From assembly GCA_017395505.1 (NCBI GenBank), contig JAFPUH010000009.1, positions 1 to 62,122 of the forward strand: a stretch of DNA of 62,122 nt, given 5' to 3'. Of the stretch, positions 7,684 to 17,547 are shown one piece after another. The stretch's first letter is position 1; the number at the start of each line of letters is the position of its first letter. This stretch comes from Kiritimatiellia bacterium (GTDB lineage: Bacteria; Verrucomicrobiota; Kiritimatiellia; RFP12; UBA1067). The position numbers were made by a program, and so were the translations under genes. The notes under the pieces were generated by a model. That model ran no database searches, was not told where the DNA came from, and saw only the letters and a program-made list of their open reading frames with translations.

Positions 7684-10600
7684 TATTTCGCGGCTCAGGT
7701 GGGGGCGCAAGGGTTGTCTTGTCCTCAGGCGAGAACGTAGTATCGTTCTGATGAACGATCTTCGCCAGCTCAGAAAGGAAATCTATCGTACAAGCCACCC
7801 GGTTGAGCTGGCCAAGGTCGACCGACACTATCTGACCGTCGTCATAGACTATGGCGAGCTTGACGGGAAGACGACCGGGGTTCTTCTGTATCGCAGACTT
7901 GAGGCGGGCAACCTTCTCGAGAAGGTCTGCATCGGAGTAGCACAGCTTCAGGGCAAGACCCCTCGAAACGACAGGCATCGCATCCTCCAGCGGATACGCC
8001 TCCTTGACCTGGAACGTCAAGTCGCCTGGCTTGGGATGCTCCTTGAACACATCCTCCTTGTCGTAGACGGTGCGGTGCGAGACCTCTCCGCAGACCATCA
8101 CAAGCCGATCCACCTTCGACTCTATCGCCGAACACGATTCCCACACCTTGGCATAGGTCATGCCTTCGGCTTGACCTGAACCGTCGTCGAGCGAAAGAAT
8201 CGCCCAGCGCTGTCCGATGCTGCCGTCAGGACGAGGCTTCGGAGCTTTTACGGAACATGCGTCAAGAATCGCGACCACACGCACGTCAAGGCTCTTCAGA
8301 AGAAGAGGGTCCAGCTCCTTCTTGTCGAAACGCTTCTTCAGCTTGGCGCGCTCTGCGCTGACAGCCTTGTCGAAGGCGAACTTGTCGCTCCACGACACCT
8401 CGCCCTTGGCCTTTACTATGCTCCTTGCCAAGCCCTTCAACTGCCAGTCGCCGCTCTTGCATCTGGCCAGCAGCTCATCTATCGACGAGCCGTCCGCAGG
8501 ATTCTCGTCCTGCTCCGCGTCAGGCACATCGGGAATCGGCTCTTCGACATCGTCGCCCTCTTGTTCGGCATTGTCGTCGACAGGCTTCTTGGCGATCTTG
8601 GCGAGAGAAAACGGCATGAAGACAAACTGATCCTCCCTGGTGCCTTCAGGCCGAATGCGCAGACAGGCCTGAGACACTTCGGATATCAAGCGGCGGCATG
8701 ACTGAAGGGGATGTCCTGAGATATAGACGCCAAGAAGGTCGCGCTCGTTCTTGAGGTCTTCGGCGGGAGTGAACGGCGGACAGTCCCTGAGCTCCGCATC
8801 GGTCGCCTTCTCTTCACCTCCGGTCATCAGATCGAAGAAGTTGGCCTGTGCGCTCTGCTGCTCTCTGACGCGCTGTTGCGCCTTCTTCAAAGCGAACTCT
8901 ATGTTGTTGAAGAGCTTGGCGCGGTTGGGCTCGAGCGTCGAGAATGCGCCTGTTCTCGTAAGGTTCTCCAGCACACGCTTGTTGACCGCATTCGAACCGG
9001 CAAGCCGCATGCAGAAGTCCATGAAGCACGAATACGGACCATTGGCCTTGCGCTCTGCCACAATCGCCTCGGCGGCCATCTCGCCGACACCCTTGATCCC
9101 GCCCAGGCCATAGCGTATGCCCTTCGAATCGGGAGTGGGCACGAAGCGCGAACCGGATTCGTTCACATCAGGCAGCTTCAGCTCGAGCCCCATCTCCTGC
9201 GCTTCGGCCACGAAGCCGGGCAGCTTGTCGAAGTTGCCTATTTCGGACGAAATCTGGGCGCACATGAATTCGGCGGGATAGTGCGCCTTCATGTATCCCG
9301 TCTGGTAGGCGACCCATGCGTAGCATACGGCGTGGGACTTGTTGAACGCGTAGGATGCGAACGCCTCCCAGTCGGTCCATATCTTCTCGATAAGCTTGGC
9401 CGCTTCAGCCTCGTCCTGCCATTTGTCGATGCGGAACTCGGGGTTCTCCATGCAGCCCTTGACGAACTTTGCCTTGAGTTCGTTCATTATGTCCATGAGC
9501 TTCTTGCCCATGGCCTTGCGAAGCTTGTCCGACTCGCCGCGAGTGAAGCCGGCGAGAAGCCGCGACAAAAGCATGACCTGTTCCTGATAGACCGTGACGC
9601 CGTAAGTATCCTTCAGATACTTCTCCATCAGCGGATGGTCGTAGGTGACCGGCTCGTGGCCCTGCTTTCGCGCGACAAAGCGCGGTATGTACTCCATCGG
9701 ACCTGGGCGGTAGAGAGCATTCATTGCGACCAGGTCGGTAAGACGCTCGGGCTGAAGCGCCATGAGCCACTTCTTCATTCCGTCAGACTCGAACTGGAAA
9801 AGCCCGGTAGTCTCGCCGCGTCCGAAAAGCTCGTAGGTCAGCTTGTCGTCGTCCGGTATCTTGTCAGGATCGAGGTCGATGCCCCGCTCCTTCAAAAGCG
9901 CTACGCATTCCTTCTCGACAGTAAGCGTCTTGAGCCCGAGGAAGTCCATCTTCAGAAGGCCGACAGGCTCGACGTAATGGCCGTCATACTGAGTCGTAAG
10001 CAGCTTCGGGCCCTTCGAGGCGTCATCCGGACCCTTCTTCTTGCCGCCCTTCTCAGGAGTCGGCATGACAGGCAACGTCTCGATAAGAGGATCCCTCGAT
10101 ATGATGACGCCGCAAGCATGCACGCCAGGCTGTCTGATCGAACCTTCGAGACGGGCGGCGCGCTCAAGCAGCTTGTGGACTGTCGGATCAGTCGACTCGA
10201 ACGCGGCATCCAGATCGGGAGACGCCTTTCGCGCCTTCTTGAAGGTGATCTTCGGCGTGTCCGGCACAAGGCCCGCCAGCTTGTTCGTATCGCCAAGCGG
10301 ATAGTCCATCACGCGGCCGACATCCTTGATGGCGGATTTGGCGGCCATCTGGCCGAAGGTTACGATATGCGCCACATGGTCTGCGCCATACTTTCGCGTA
10401 ACGTAATCCAGCACGCGTTCACGACCGGCGTCGTCGAAGTCGACGTCGATATCAGGCATCGAAATGCGGTCGGGGTTGAGGAAGCGTTCGAACAGCAGGT
10501 CGTATTTGAGGGGATCGACGTTCGTGATGCCCAAGGCGTAGGCGACAGCCGAACCTGCCGCGGAACCGCGCCCGGGGCCGACCCACACGCCAAGCCGCCT

Positions 10601-11827
10601 TGCAGCGTCTATGTAATCGTGGACTATCAGGAAGTACCCCGGGAAACCCATCGTACGTATCGTGTCGAGCTCGAACTGAACGCGTTCCGACGTCTCCGCC
10701 GAAAGATTCTCGCCCCAGCGTCGCTTGGCGCCGGCCCACACGAGGGAGGCGAGATATTCGGCCTCGAACTGTATCCTGACGACCTTCTCGTATCCGCCAA
10801 GCTTGTCTACGCGCCCAGGAGGATACATGCCCTTCAAAGTGTCCTCGTCGTATTTCGCGCGCACGTCTTCTTCCGTGCCGAATTCGGGAGGAATCGCAAA
10901 CTTCGGCATTATGGGATCGGAATCGAGCTTGAAGCTCTCGACGCGATCGGCCACCTCTCGAGTAGCGGTTATAAGCTCAGGGTTCTCCGCAAAGAGCTGC
11001 CGCATCTCGTCCTCGGTCTTGAAATACTCCTGTCCGGTATAGATCAGGCGCTTCTCATCTGACATCTTAGCGCCTGACGACAAGGCGAGCAGAACATCAT
11101 GCGAATCGTCGTCATCCTTGTCCAGGAAGTGCACGTCGTTCGTTGCGATGACGCGTATGTCGAGCTTCTTGCCGAGCTCAAGCATGCCCTTCACGACCTT
11201 TGATTGGCGCTCGTACAGATCCGCAAACTCGCGACGAGCAGACATCGGTATGTCGTCGCCTGCCTTTACTGACCTGTGAAGCATCACCTCAAGGGAGTAG
11301 TCGTCGCCAAAAAGGTCCTTATACCACTTCGCTACGCGTTCAGCCTCCTGCATCCTTCCGGAGTCGATCGCGCGGGCGACTTCGCCTGCTATGCATGCAG
11401 ATGAGCAGTGCAGCCCCTCGTGGTACTTCTCAAGAAGGGAATGGTCGATTCGCGGGCGATTGTAGAAGCCGTTGATGTGGGCTTCAGACATGAGGCGGAC
11501 GAGATTGTGGTAGCCAGCCTTGTTCTTGGCGTGAAGGCAAAGATGGTAGCGGCGTTCGTTCTTGTCGCGCGTCGTGTAGTCGCCGGTCGAGGTCACATAG
11601 GCCTCGCAACCCAGTATCGGCTTTATGGGCGGCAGCTCGGCGAACTCCTTCTTCGTCGAACGGCAGGCGTCGTAGAACGCCTTAAGCGCGAAAAGGTTGC
11701 CGTGGTCTGTGACGGCAAGCGCTGGCATACCCCATTTTCTGGCACGGGCGACCAGAGGATTGATCTGGCACTGCCCGTCCAGAAGCGAGTATGTCGTGTG
11801 CAGGTGAAGATGGACGAAGTCGCCCAT
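7676..11827 (-). CDS. dnaE: DNA polymerase III subunit alpha
   Basis: The replicative polymerase catalytic subunit, 1383 residues. The N-terminal PHP domain begins HLHLHTTYSLLDG; the polymerase core carries the catalytic aspartates in PDIDVDFDD (about residue 450); helix-hairpin-helix and OB-fold regions follow. It is about 200 residues longer than the E. coli protein. Much of the excess is an acidic, probably disordered insertion near residues 1120-1165 (DNAEQEGDDVEEPIPDVPDAE) before the OB fold. ATG at 11827 follows the acyl-CoA dehydrogenase stop by 5 bases. The stop codon lies in the rsfS -10 box. Confidence 0.96.
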   Translation of the reverse strand: MGDFVHLHLHTTYSLLDGQCQINPLVARARKWGMPALAVTDHGNLFALKAFYDACRSTKKEFAELPPIKPILGCEAYVTSTGDYTTRDKNERRYHLCLHAKNKAGYHNLVRLMSEAHINGFYNRPRIDHSLLEKYHEGLHCSSACIAGEVARAIDSGRMQEAERVAKWYKDLFGDDYSLEVMLHRSVKAGDDIPMSARREFADLYERQSKVVKGMLELGKKLDIRVIATNDVHFLDKDDDDSHDVLLALSSGAKMSDEKRLIYTGQEYFKTEDEMRQLFAENPELITATREVADRVESFKLDSDPIMPKFAIPPEFGTEEDVRAKYDEDTLKGMYPPGRVDKLGGYEKVVRIQFEAEYLASLVWAGAKRRWGENLSAETSERVQFELDTIRTMGFPGYFLIVHDYIDAARRLGVWVGPGRGSAAGSAVAYALGITNVDPLKYDLLFERFLNPDRISMPDIDVDFDDAGRERVLDYVTRKYGADHVAHIVTFGQMAAKSAIKDVGRVMDYPLGDTNKLAGLVPDTPKITFKKARKASPDLDAAFESTDPTVHKLLERAARLEGSIRQPGVHACGVIISRDPLIETLPVMPTPEKGGKKKGPDDASKGPKLLTTQYDGHYVEPVGLLKMDFLGLKTLTVEKECVALLKERGIDLDPDKIPDDDKLTYELFGRGETTGLFQFESDGMKKWLMALQPERLTDLVAMNALYRPGPMEYIPRFVARKQGHEPVTYDHPLMEKYLKDTYGVTVYQEQVMLLSRLLAGFTRGESDKLRKAMGKKLMDIMNELKAKFVKGCMENPEFRIDKWQDEAEAAKLIEKIWTDWEAFASYAFNKSHAVCYAWVAYQTGYMKAHYPAEFMCAQISSEIGNFDKLPGFVAEAQEMGLELKLPDVNESGSRFVPTPDSKGIRYGLGGIKGVGEMAAEAIVAERKANGPYSCFMDFCMRLAGSNAVNKRVLENLTRTGAFSTLEPNRAKLFNNIEFALKKAQQRVREQQSAQANFFDLMTGGEEKATDAELRDCPPFTPAEDLKNERDLLGVYISGHPLQSCRRLISEVSQACLRIRPEGTREDQFVFMPFSLAKIAKKPVDDNAEQEGDDVEEPIPDVPDAEQDENPADGSSIDELLARCKSGDWQLKGLARSIVKAKGEVSWSDKFAFDKAVSAERAKLKKRFDKKELDPLLLKSLDVRVVAILDACSVKAPKPRPDGSIGQRWAILSLDDGSGQAEGMTYAKVWESCSAIESKVDRLVMVCGEVSHRTVYDKEDVFKEHPKPGDLTFQVKEAYPLEDAMPVVSRGLALKLCYSDADLLEKVARLKSAIQKNPGRLPVKLAIVYDDGQIVSVDLGQLNRVACTIDFLSELAKIVHQNDTTFSPEDKTTLAPPPEPRNMV

Positions 11828-11832
11828 CTTGA

Positions 11833-13578
11833 TCAGTCTGCGGCAGGCACGGCGGGAGCGAGCTTCTCGAAATCGGTCACGGAGGCTATGAAGCCGCTCT
11901 TGGCCTTGGCGAGCTCTGCGCGGGCTGTCGTGAACTTCGTCTTGAGCCAGTAGTCGAGGGCAGGAGCCTTCTCGGCGTACTTGGCCGCGAAGCGAACGAG
12001 CAGCGCGGCCATGATCGCAGCGATCGCGCCGTCAACGAGCTGACGCGCGTGGAGATCGTGGTAGAGCTTGCCTTCGGGATGGCCCTTGACGTACTCGACG
12101 GCGGAGTCGACATCGGCCAGCAGGCCGTCGATCTCTGCCTTCGCTGCGGCGAGAGTCCCGTCAAGCGCGACACCTTCGAGCACGTCGGCAACGACATCGC
12201 GATAAAGACCGGCAGTCACGCCGGCGATAGCGGCAACGACCTGAAGCTGGGAGGTTCCCTCGTAGATCGTCGTGATTCGCGCATCGCGCAGATAGCGCTC
12301 AACAGGATAGTCCTTCATGTAGCCCGAACCGCCGAGCACGGCGACCGCGCCGTTCGATGCGCGCATCGAAAGCTCGGAGGCGTAGTACTTGGCCATCGGC
12401 GTAAGCATCTTGTTGAAGGCGGCATAGAGCTTCATGCGCTTGCGGACGTCCTGAGCCTCGGGAGTGCCCTTGAGCGACTCGAACTTCTTGGTGAGACCCA
12501 TTTCGAGATCGACGCACTTCGACGAGTAGTACGCCAGCAGACGGGAAGCCTGAAGCTCGACCGACATCTCGCTCAGCAGCTCGCGGAGGGCAGGGAAGCT
12601 GTCGATCGTAACCCCGAACTGGCGGCGGCTCGCAGCGTAGTCGCGCGCGGCGCGGTAGGCCGCTTCGGCGATACCGGTACCCTGGGCGGAGATTCCGACG
12701 CGTGCGCCGTTCATGAGCGCCATAACGTATGTGATCAGGCCGCGCTTGCGCTGGCCGATCAGCTTTGCGGGAGCGTTGTTGAAGACGAGTTCGCAGGTGG
12801 GCGAGCCGTTGATGCCGAGCTTGTGCTCAAGTCGGCGAACCTTGACCTGCGGGCACTTCTCGACGAGCAGGCAACTGAGACCTCGGCCATCACTGAATTC
12901 AGGCTCGGTCCGGGCAAGCACGAGCAGCACGTCGCCGCAGCCGTTCGTGATGAAGCGCTTGACTCCGTTTACGAACCAGTTGCCGTTCTCGTCCTGATAG
13001 GCCGAAGTCTTGACGCTCTGGAGGTCGGAGCCGGCGTCAGGCTCGGTGAGCACCATCGCGCCGGTGTACGTTCCGTTGCAGAGCTTCGGAACATACTCCG
13101 CCTTGATCTCCTCGCTGGCGAACTGGTTGATCGTCTCGGCGATGCCCTGAAGTCCGAATATGTTCATGAGCGACGCGTCTGCGCGGCTCACGATGTCGTT
13201 GCACGCAGTGAGTACGACACACGGCATGTTCAGGCCGCCAAGATAGTAGGGGATCGTCGCACCAGACAGCCCGGCCCTTCCGTAGAGCTTGATGGCAAGC
13301 GCGATTCCGGGGGCGTATGTGACGGTTCCGTCCTCGTTGAGGATGTTGCCGACCTTGTCGGTCTCCTCCGCAGTGGGGGCGATCCGGTTGCCGGAGATGT
13401 CGCCGCAGACGTCGAGAGCGCGCTTGTAGTTGTCGATCGCATCCTCTGCGCCGGCAGGAGCAAAGTCGTACTCCTTAGCGAAGCGGAAACCCTCTTCGCA
13501 AAGCTCGGCCACCTCGCTCAGGTCGAGAGCGTCGATCGTCTTCTCAATATCCGGATTGTCCTTGTAGAAATTGCTCAT
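11833..13578 (-). CDS. acyl-CoA dehydrogenase
   Basis: An FAD enzyme that oxidises acyl-CoA to enoyl-CoA and passes electrons to ETF. The 581 residues contain the FAD/substrate motifs GAMVLTEPDAGSDL and WFVNGVKRFITNG and the C-terminal catalytic base segment ITTIYEGTSQLQ, where the glutamate abstracts the alpha proton. The extra C-terminal 120 residues fit the long ACAD class. It lies directly after etfB and etfA, so the three probably act together. In an anaerobe this set could serve fatty or amino-acid oxidation, or run in the reductive direction; the substrate is not readable from sequence. Confidence 0.9.
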   Translation of the reverse strand: MSNFYKDNPDIEKTIDALDLSEVAELCEEGFRFAKEYDFAPAGAEDAIDNYKRALDVCGDISGNRIAPTAEETDKVGNILNEDGTVTYAPGIALAIKLYGRAGLSGATIPYYLGGLNMPCVVLTACNDIVSRADASLMNIFGLQGIAETINQFASEEIKAEYVPKLCNGTYTGAMVLTEPDAGSDLQSVKTSAYQDENGNWFVNGVKRFITNGCGDVLLVLARTEPEFSDGRGLSCLLVEKCPQVKVRRLEHKLGINGSPTCELVFNNAPAKLIGQRKRGLITYVMALMNGARVGISAQGTGIAEAAYRAARDYAASRRQFGVTIDSFPALRELLSEMSVELQASRLLAYYSSKCVDLEMGLTKKFESLKGTPEAQDVRKRMKLYAAFNKMLTPMAKYYASELSMRASNGAVAVLGGSGYMKDYPVERYLRDARITTIYEGTSQLQVVAAIAGVTAGLYRDVVADVLEGVALDGTLAAAKAEIDGLLADVDSAVEYVKGHPEGKLYHDLHARQLVDGAIAAIMAALLVRFAAKYAEKAPALDYWLKTKFTTARAELAKAKSGFIASVTDFEKLAPAVPAAD

Positions 13579-13582
13579 GTCA

Positions 13583-14635
13583 TTAGCCCTTCTGCTTGAT
13601 GGCCTTGATCATCTTGGGGATGACGACGTTCAGGTCGCCCACGATTCCGTAATGCGCCACCTTGAAGATGGGCGCATCCTTGTCGGTGTTGATCGCAATG
13701 ATCTTCGCCGAGTCCTGCATTCCGGCGAGATGCTGCACCGCGCCGGAGATGCCGCAGCTGATGAAGAGCGCGGGACGAACCGTAACGCCCGTCTGTCCGA
13801 TCTGGCGCTCATGCTCGCAGTAGCCAAGGTCGACGGCTGCGCGGCTTCCGCCGACAGCGCCGCCAAGAGCATCGGCGAGATCGTGAAGAAGCTTGAAGTT
13901 CTCCTTCGACCCGACACCGGCACCTCCGGCCACGATGATTCTGGCGCCCTTCAGGTTGATCGAGGAATGGCGACGGACAATCTCGAGCACCTCTACGGGT
14001 ATCTCAACGCCCTCGAGCTTCGCGGCATGGCGAACAAGCTCGCCGGTACGGCCAGGCTGAGGATCGAGAGGCTTCATCACACCCTCGCGGACTGTCGCCA
14101 TCTGCGGCCAGTTGTAGGGGTTGACGATCGTTGCGATGATGTTGCCGCCGAACGCAGGACGAATCTGAAGAAGAACGTCCTTGACGACCTTCGCGCTACC
14201 GTCCTCGCAAGTGCACTTCTTGTCGGTGTAGTCGCCGATCTGAAGATCTGTGCAGTCTGCAGTAAGGCCGCATTTCAGCGCGGACGCGACGGCCGGAGCG
14301 AGGTCGCGGCCCATATGGGTCGCACCAAAGATCACTATCTGAGGCGAACACTCCTTGATCAGCTCAACGAAGGAATGGCGATAGGCCTTGCCACGGAACA
14401 CCTCGAGCGCAGGATCCTCAATGAGATGCACGACATCCGCACCGGCCTCGAAGAGCTGCGAGGAAAGCTTGGCACCAACGCCTTCGCCACCGATCAAAAC
14501 CGCTCCCAGGCGAACGCCAAGCCTCTCGGCGAGTTCGCGACCCTTGCCGAGCAGTTCGCGCGGAACGTCGCTCAGCTTGCCTTCTTCCTGTTCGGCGAAG
14601 ACCCACACTTCGCCCTTGGTTCTGTCTTCCAGCAT
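13583..14635 (-). CDS. etfA: electron transfer flavoprotein subunit alpha
   Basis: EtfA binds FAD and, with EtfB, carries electrons from acyl-CoA dehydrogenases. The 350 residues show the alpha-subunit C-terminal FAD domain: ARIIVAGGAGVGSKENF, then GQTGVTVRPALFISCGISGAVQH and IIAINTDKDAPIF. The start MLEDRTKGE at 14635 has AAGGAG 6 bases upstream. It sits between etfB and the acyl-CoA dehydrogenase gene with gaps of 10 and 4 bases. Confidence 0.93.
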   Translation of the reverse strand: MLEDRTKGEVWVFAEQEEGKLSDVPRELLGKGRELAERLGVRLGAVLIGGEGVGAKLSSQLFEAGADVVHLIEDPALEVFRGKAYRHSFVELIKECSPQIVIFGATHMGRDLAPAVASALKCGLTADCTDLQIGDYTDKKCTCEDGSAKVVKDVLLQIRPAFGGNIIATIVNPYNWPQMATVREGVMKPLDPQPGRTGELVRHAAKLEGVEIPVEVLEIVRRHSSINLKGARIIVAGGAGVGSKENFKLLHDLADALGGAVGGSRAAVDLGYCEHERQIGQTGVTVRPALFISCGISGAVQHLAGMQDSAKIIAINTDKDAPIFKVAHYGIVGDLNVVIPKMIKAIKQKG

Positions 14636-14645
14636 AGATATCTCC

Positions 14646-15512
14646 TTAGCCGATTGTGTGGTCTGCGATAAGTTCCGAAACAAGTGCACCGACGCCCTCA
14701 TCCGTAGGCGCGACCTCCTTGTAGTCTCCTCCGGCGAGAACTACGGACACGATCTTGTTAACGTTGGTCGGGCTGCCGGCAAAACCGCAGCGATCCGCCT
14801 CCGCTCCGATGTCGTCGCACGAAAGCTGGCCTATGGCAAGGTCGCCCTCGAGCGCGACGCCGCCGTTCTCGACAGGCGCCATTGCCTTCTTGTACTTCAT
14901 GACGCGCCTGACTTCGTAGGGACGAAGCTCGCCAAACTTCTCGGTAACCGTGAAGAGCGCAGGCAGTTTCACGCGATCCTTCTCGACACCGGTACCGATG
15001 TCGCGGGTGGCGATGGCGTGGTCGCCGTCCATCTCGATATCCTCAAGGTAGGTGATGGCGGCGAAATCAAGCTTCTCCGCTATCTGAGGACCTGTCTGCG
15101 CCGTATCGCCGTCGATCGCCTGACGACCGCAGAAGACGAGATCAGGATTGAGCTTCTTGACCGCGCACGAGAGTATGTAGCTCGTCGCCAGCGTATCGGA
15201 GCCGGCAGCCTTGCGGTCCGTGACGAGATAAGCCTTGTCTGCGCCACACATGAGCGCTTCGCGAAGGATTGCGCACGCGGCAGGCAATCCCATGGCGATG
15301 GCTGTCACAGTGCCGCCATACAGCTCCTTGACCCGCAGAGCCGCCTCAAGGGCGTTCTGATCCTCGGGGTTGAAGATTGCAGGCAAAGCGGCACGGTTGA
15401 TGGTGCCGTCTGGCTTCATGGCCTCGCCGGTCACCTTCTTCGTATCCGGAACCTGCTTGATGCAGACTACGCAATTGTAGCCGCCCTCGCGTCCTTTTGT
15501 CTGTGCGTTCAT
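14646..15512 (-). CDS. etfB: electron transfer flavoprotein subunit beta
   Basis: EtfB is the AMP- or FAD-binding partner of EtfA. The 288 residues contain CIKQVPDTKKV near the start, NPEDQNALEAALR, the adenine-binding segment VFCGRQAIDGDTAQTGPQIAEKL, and VMKYKKAM near the C-terminus. Family subgroup (simple ETF or bifurcating) is not settled by eye. No separate bifurcating partner such as Bcd-type or CarE-type is seen beyond the adjacent dehydrogenase. Its start lies 24 bases after the transketolase stop, in the same operon. Confidence 0.92.
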   Translation of the reverse strand: MNAQTKGREGGYNCVVCIKQVPDTKKVTGEAMKPDGTINRAALPAIFNPEDQNALEAALRVKELYGGTVTAIAMGLPAACAILREALMCGADKAYLVTDRKAAGSDTLATSYILSCAVKKLNPDLVFCGRQAIDGDTAQTGPQIAEKLDFAAITYLEDIEMDGDHAIATRDIGTGVEKDRVKLPALFTVTEKFGELRPYEVRRVMKYKKAMAPVENGGVALEGDLAIGQLSCDDIGAEADRCGFAGSPTNVNKIVSVVLAGGDYKEVAPTDEGVGALVSELIADHTIG

Positions 15513-15536
15513 TGTTTTTCCAATTTGTTGTTAAAG

Positions 15537-17486
15537 CTATATTGTCTTGGCCACGGCGTAGACGTTGTCGGCCGTAAAGCCAAATTCCTTCGCCAAGACC
15601 TTGTATGGCGCGCTCGCGCCGTAATGGTCGAGGGTCACGAACCTCGTAGTGCGGTGGTCGAGCCGGAAGCGATCCCACCCGAAGCGAGTCGCAGCCTCGA
15701 CGATCACCCTCTTGGTCATCGTCTCGGGTACGACGCTCTCGCGGTAGTCGCACTTCTGGGCGAGGAAAAGCTCTACGGACGGCATCGACACGACGCGCAC
15801 CGAACGGCCCTCCTCCGCAAGGCGCTTCGCAGCATCGATGCATATGGCGACCTCGCTGCCTGTAGCGATGAAGAGCAGCACATCCTTGTCAGACGAACCT
15901 GGAACGCGGCTTTCGTATATGACGTACGCACCCTTCGCAACGCCTTCGTGGCGAACGCCTGTCAGCACAGGAATGTTCTGGCGTGTGGTGAGTATCACGC
16001 TTGGACCAGTCTTGTGCAGGATCATCTCGACAACCGCATAGGCGGTCTCGTTTGCGTCAGCCGGACGGAAGGTCAGCATGTTCGGCATTGACCTCAGCAT
16101 AGCCAGCTGCTCGACAGGCTCGTGTGTCGGCCCGTCTTCACCGACATAGAAGCTGTCGTGTGAGAAGACGAAGAGCGAAGGCAGGTTCATGAGGGCCGCA
16201 AGTCGCATGGCCGGTTTGCAGTAGTCGCTGAACACGAAGAAGGTCGCGCCGAATCCGCGAAGCCCGCCGCCGAACGCAGTTATGCCGTTCGCGATCGCGG
16301 CCATGGCCAGTTCGCGTATGCCATAGCGGATGTTGCGGCCATCGAACGAGCCGGGCGCGACATCGCCAAACCCCTTCATGTACGTCTTGTTGCTTGGGCC
16401 GAGGTCCGCACTTCCGCCGATCACTCCGGAGACCAGCGGAGCAATGGCGTTCAGGACGGCGCCGAACGCGCTTCTCGTCGCCTGAGGCTTCTCGGGGTCG
16501 AACTTGGGCAGCGCCTCGACCAGCTTCATGTAGTCCGGCTCCGGCTGCTTGGCGGCAAGCGCAGGATTCTGCCTTGTCCAGCGCCTTGAAAGGCGGTGCA
16601 TCGCAGCCGTGCGATCCGCAAAGATCGAATAGACCTCTTCCGGAACATAGAAGCTCTTCTCCGGATCGAAGCCAAGCGCCCTCTTGGCGCCAGCCACCTC
16701 TTCAGCTCCGAGAGGAGCGCCGTGGCAGTCGCATGTGCCCTCCTTGGTGGGCGCTCCAAAGCCGATCTTGGTGGTGGCGATAACAATAACCGGCTGTCCG
16801 GAAACCTTCATAGCGCGGCGATACGAGCGATCTATCTCGTCGTAGTTGTGGCCATCGCACGTGAACACCTTCCATCCGTAGCTCTCGAAGCGACGCTTGG
16901 TGTCGTCAGCCATTGCGAGCGCCGTGTCGCCTTCGATCGTTATGTGGTTGAAGTCGTAGACAACTATGAGGTCGTCGAGCTTCATTGCGCCGGCCCAGCT
17001 GCAAGCCTCGTGGGAGATACCCTCCTCGATGTCGCCGTCACCGCAGAAGACCCACGTCTTGTTGCCTGTCTTCATGCGCTTTGCGGCCAGCGCCAGACCT
17101 ACGCCCATCGCAAGGCCCTGACCAAGTGGCCCGGTAGTCACCTCTACGCCCGGCATAAGGCCGCGCTCGGGATGGCCGGCACAACGCGCGCCGAGCTGGC
17201 GGAAATCCTTCAGCTCATCCATCGAAAGGCCGCCCACGCCTGAAAGATGCGCAAGAGCGTAGTAAAGAGAGCTGGCATGGCCGCCCGAAAACACGAGACG
17301 GTCGCGACCCGCCCATTTGACATCCTTCGGATCGACGTTCAAGAACCTGAGCCAAAGCACACTCAGAAGGTCTGCCATACCCATAGGTGCACCCGGGTGA
17401 CCCGAGTTCGCCTTTTCAATCATATCAGCGCAAAGGCAGCGAATCGTGTTCGCCGTCAGCTTCAACTGGTCGTTCGTGAGTTTCAT
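15537..17486 (-). CDS. tkt: transketolase
   Basis: Transketolase moves two-carbon units between sugar phosphates using thiamine diphosphate. The 649 residues hold the TPP motif (FCGDGDIEEGISHEA ... DFNHITIEG), the pyrimidine-domain segment EDGPTHEPVEQLA, and a C-terminal domain with GSEVAICIDAAKRL. The start MKLTNDQLKL at 17486 is 7 bases after a TATAAT box without a Shine-Dalgarno, so it is probably leaderless; an ATG at 17495 overlaps the box and is less likely. It heads the operon tkt, etfB, etfA, acyl-CoA dehydrogenase, dnaE. Confidence 0.95.
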   Translation of the reverse strand: MKLTNDQLKLTANTIRCLCADMIEKANSGHPGAPMGMADLLSVLWLRFLNVDPKDVKWAGRDRLVFSGGHASSLYYALAHLSGVGGLSMDELKDFRQLGARCAGHPERGLMPGVEVTTGPLGQGLAMGVGLALAAKRMKTGNKTWVFCGDGDIEEGISHEACSWAGAMKLDDLIVVYDFNHITIEGDTALAMADDTKRRFESYGWKVFTCDGHNYDEIDRSYRRAMKVSGQPVIVIATTKIGFGAPTKEGTCDCHGAPLGAEEVAGAKRALGFDPEKSFYVPEEVYSIFADRTAAMHRLSRRWTRQNPALAAKQPEPDYMKLVEALPKFDPEKPQATRSAFGAVLNAIAPLVSGVIGGSADLGPSNKTYMKGFGDVAPGSFDGRNIRYGIRELAMAAIANGITAFGGGLRGFGATFFVFSDYCKPAMRLAALMNLPSLFVFSHDSFYVGEDGPTHEPVEQLAMLRSMPNMLTFRPADANETAYAVVEMILHKTGPSVILTTRQNIPVLTGVRHEGVAKGAYVIYESRVPGSSDKDVLLFIATGSEVAICIDAAKRLAEEGRSVRVVSMPSVELFLAQKCDYRESVVPETMTKRVIVEAATRFGWDRFRLDHRTTRFVTLDHYGASAPYKVLAKEFGFTADNVYAVAKTI

Positions 17487-17493
17487 AATGTGC

Positions 17494-17502
17494 ATTATAC
17501 CA
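17494..17502 (-). promoter_or_regulatory. extended -10 promoter of tkt, leaderless start
   Basis: TGGTATAAT, TATAAT at 17499-17494, with 7 bases to the tkt ATG at 17486. No -35 match at the usual distance. Confidence 0.65.
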
Positions 17503-17547
17503 TATTCTCCGTCCGCCGTCTCTGCAAAACGCACGGAGTCGGCTTGA

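Noticed and set aside
8876-11062. Long open frame on the plus strand
   Set aside because: It lies wholly antisense to dnaE, whose domains are clear; high GC in the third codon position opens the opposite frames.
12049-13599. 516-codon plus-strand frame
   Set aside because: Antisense to the acyl-CoA dehydrogenase gene, with no recognisable domain or ribosome binding site.
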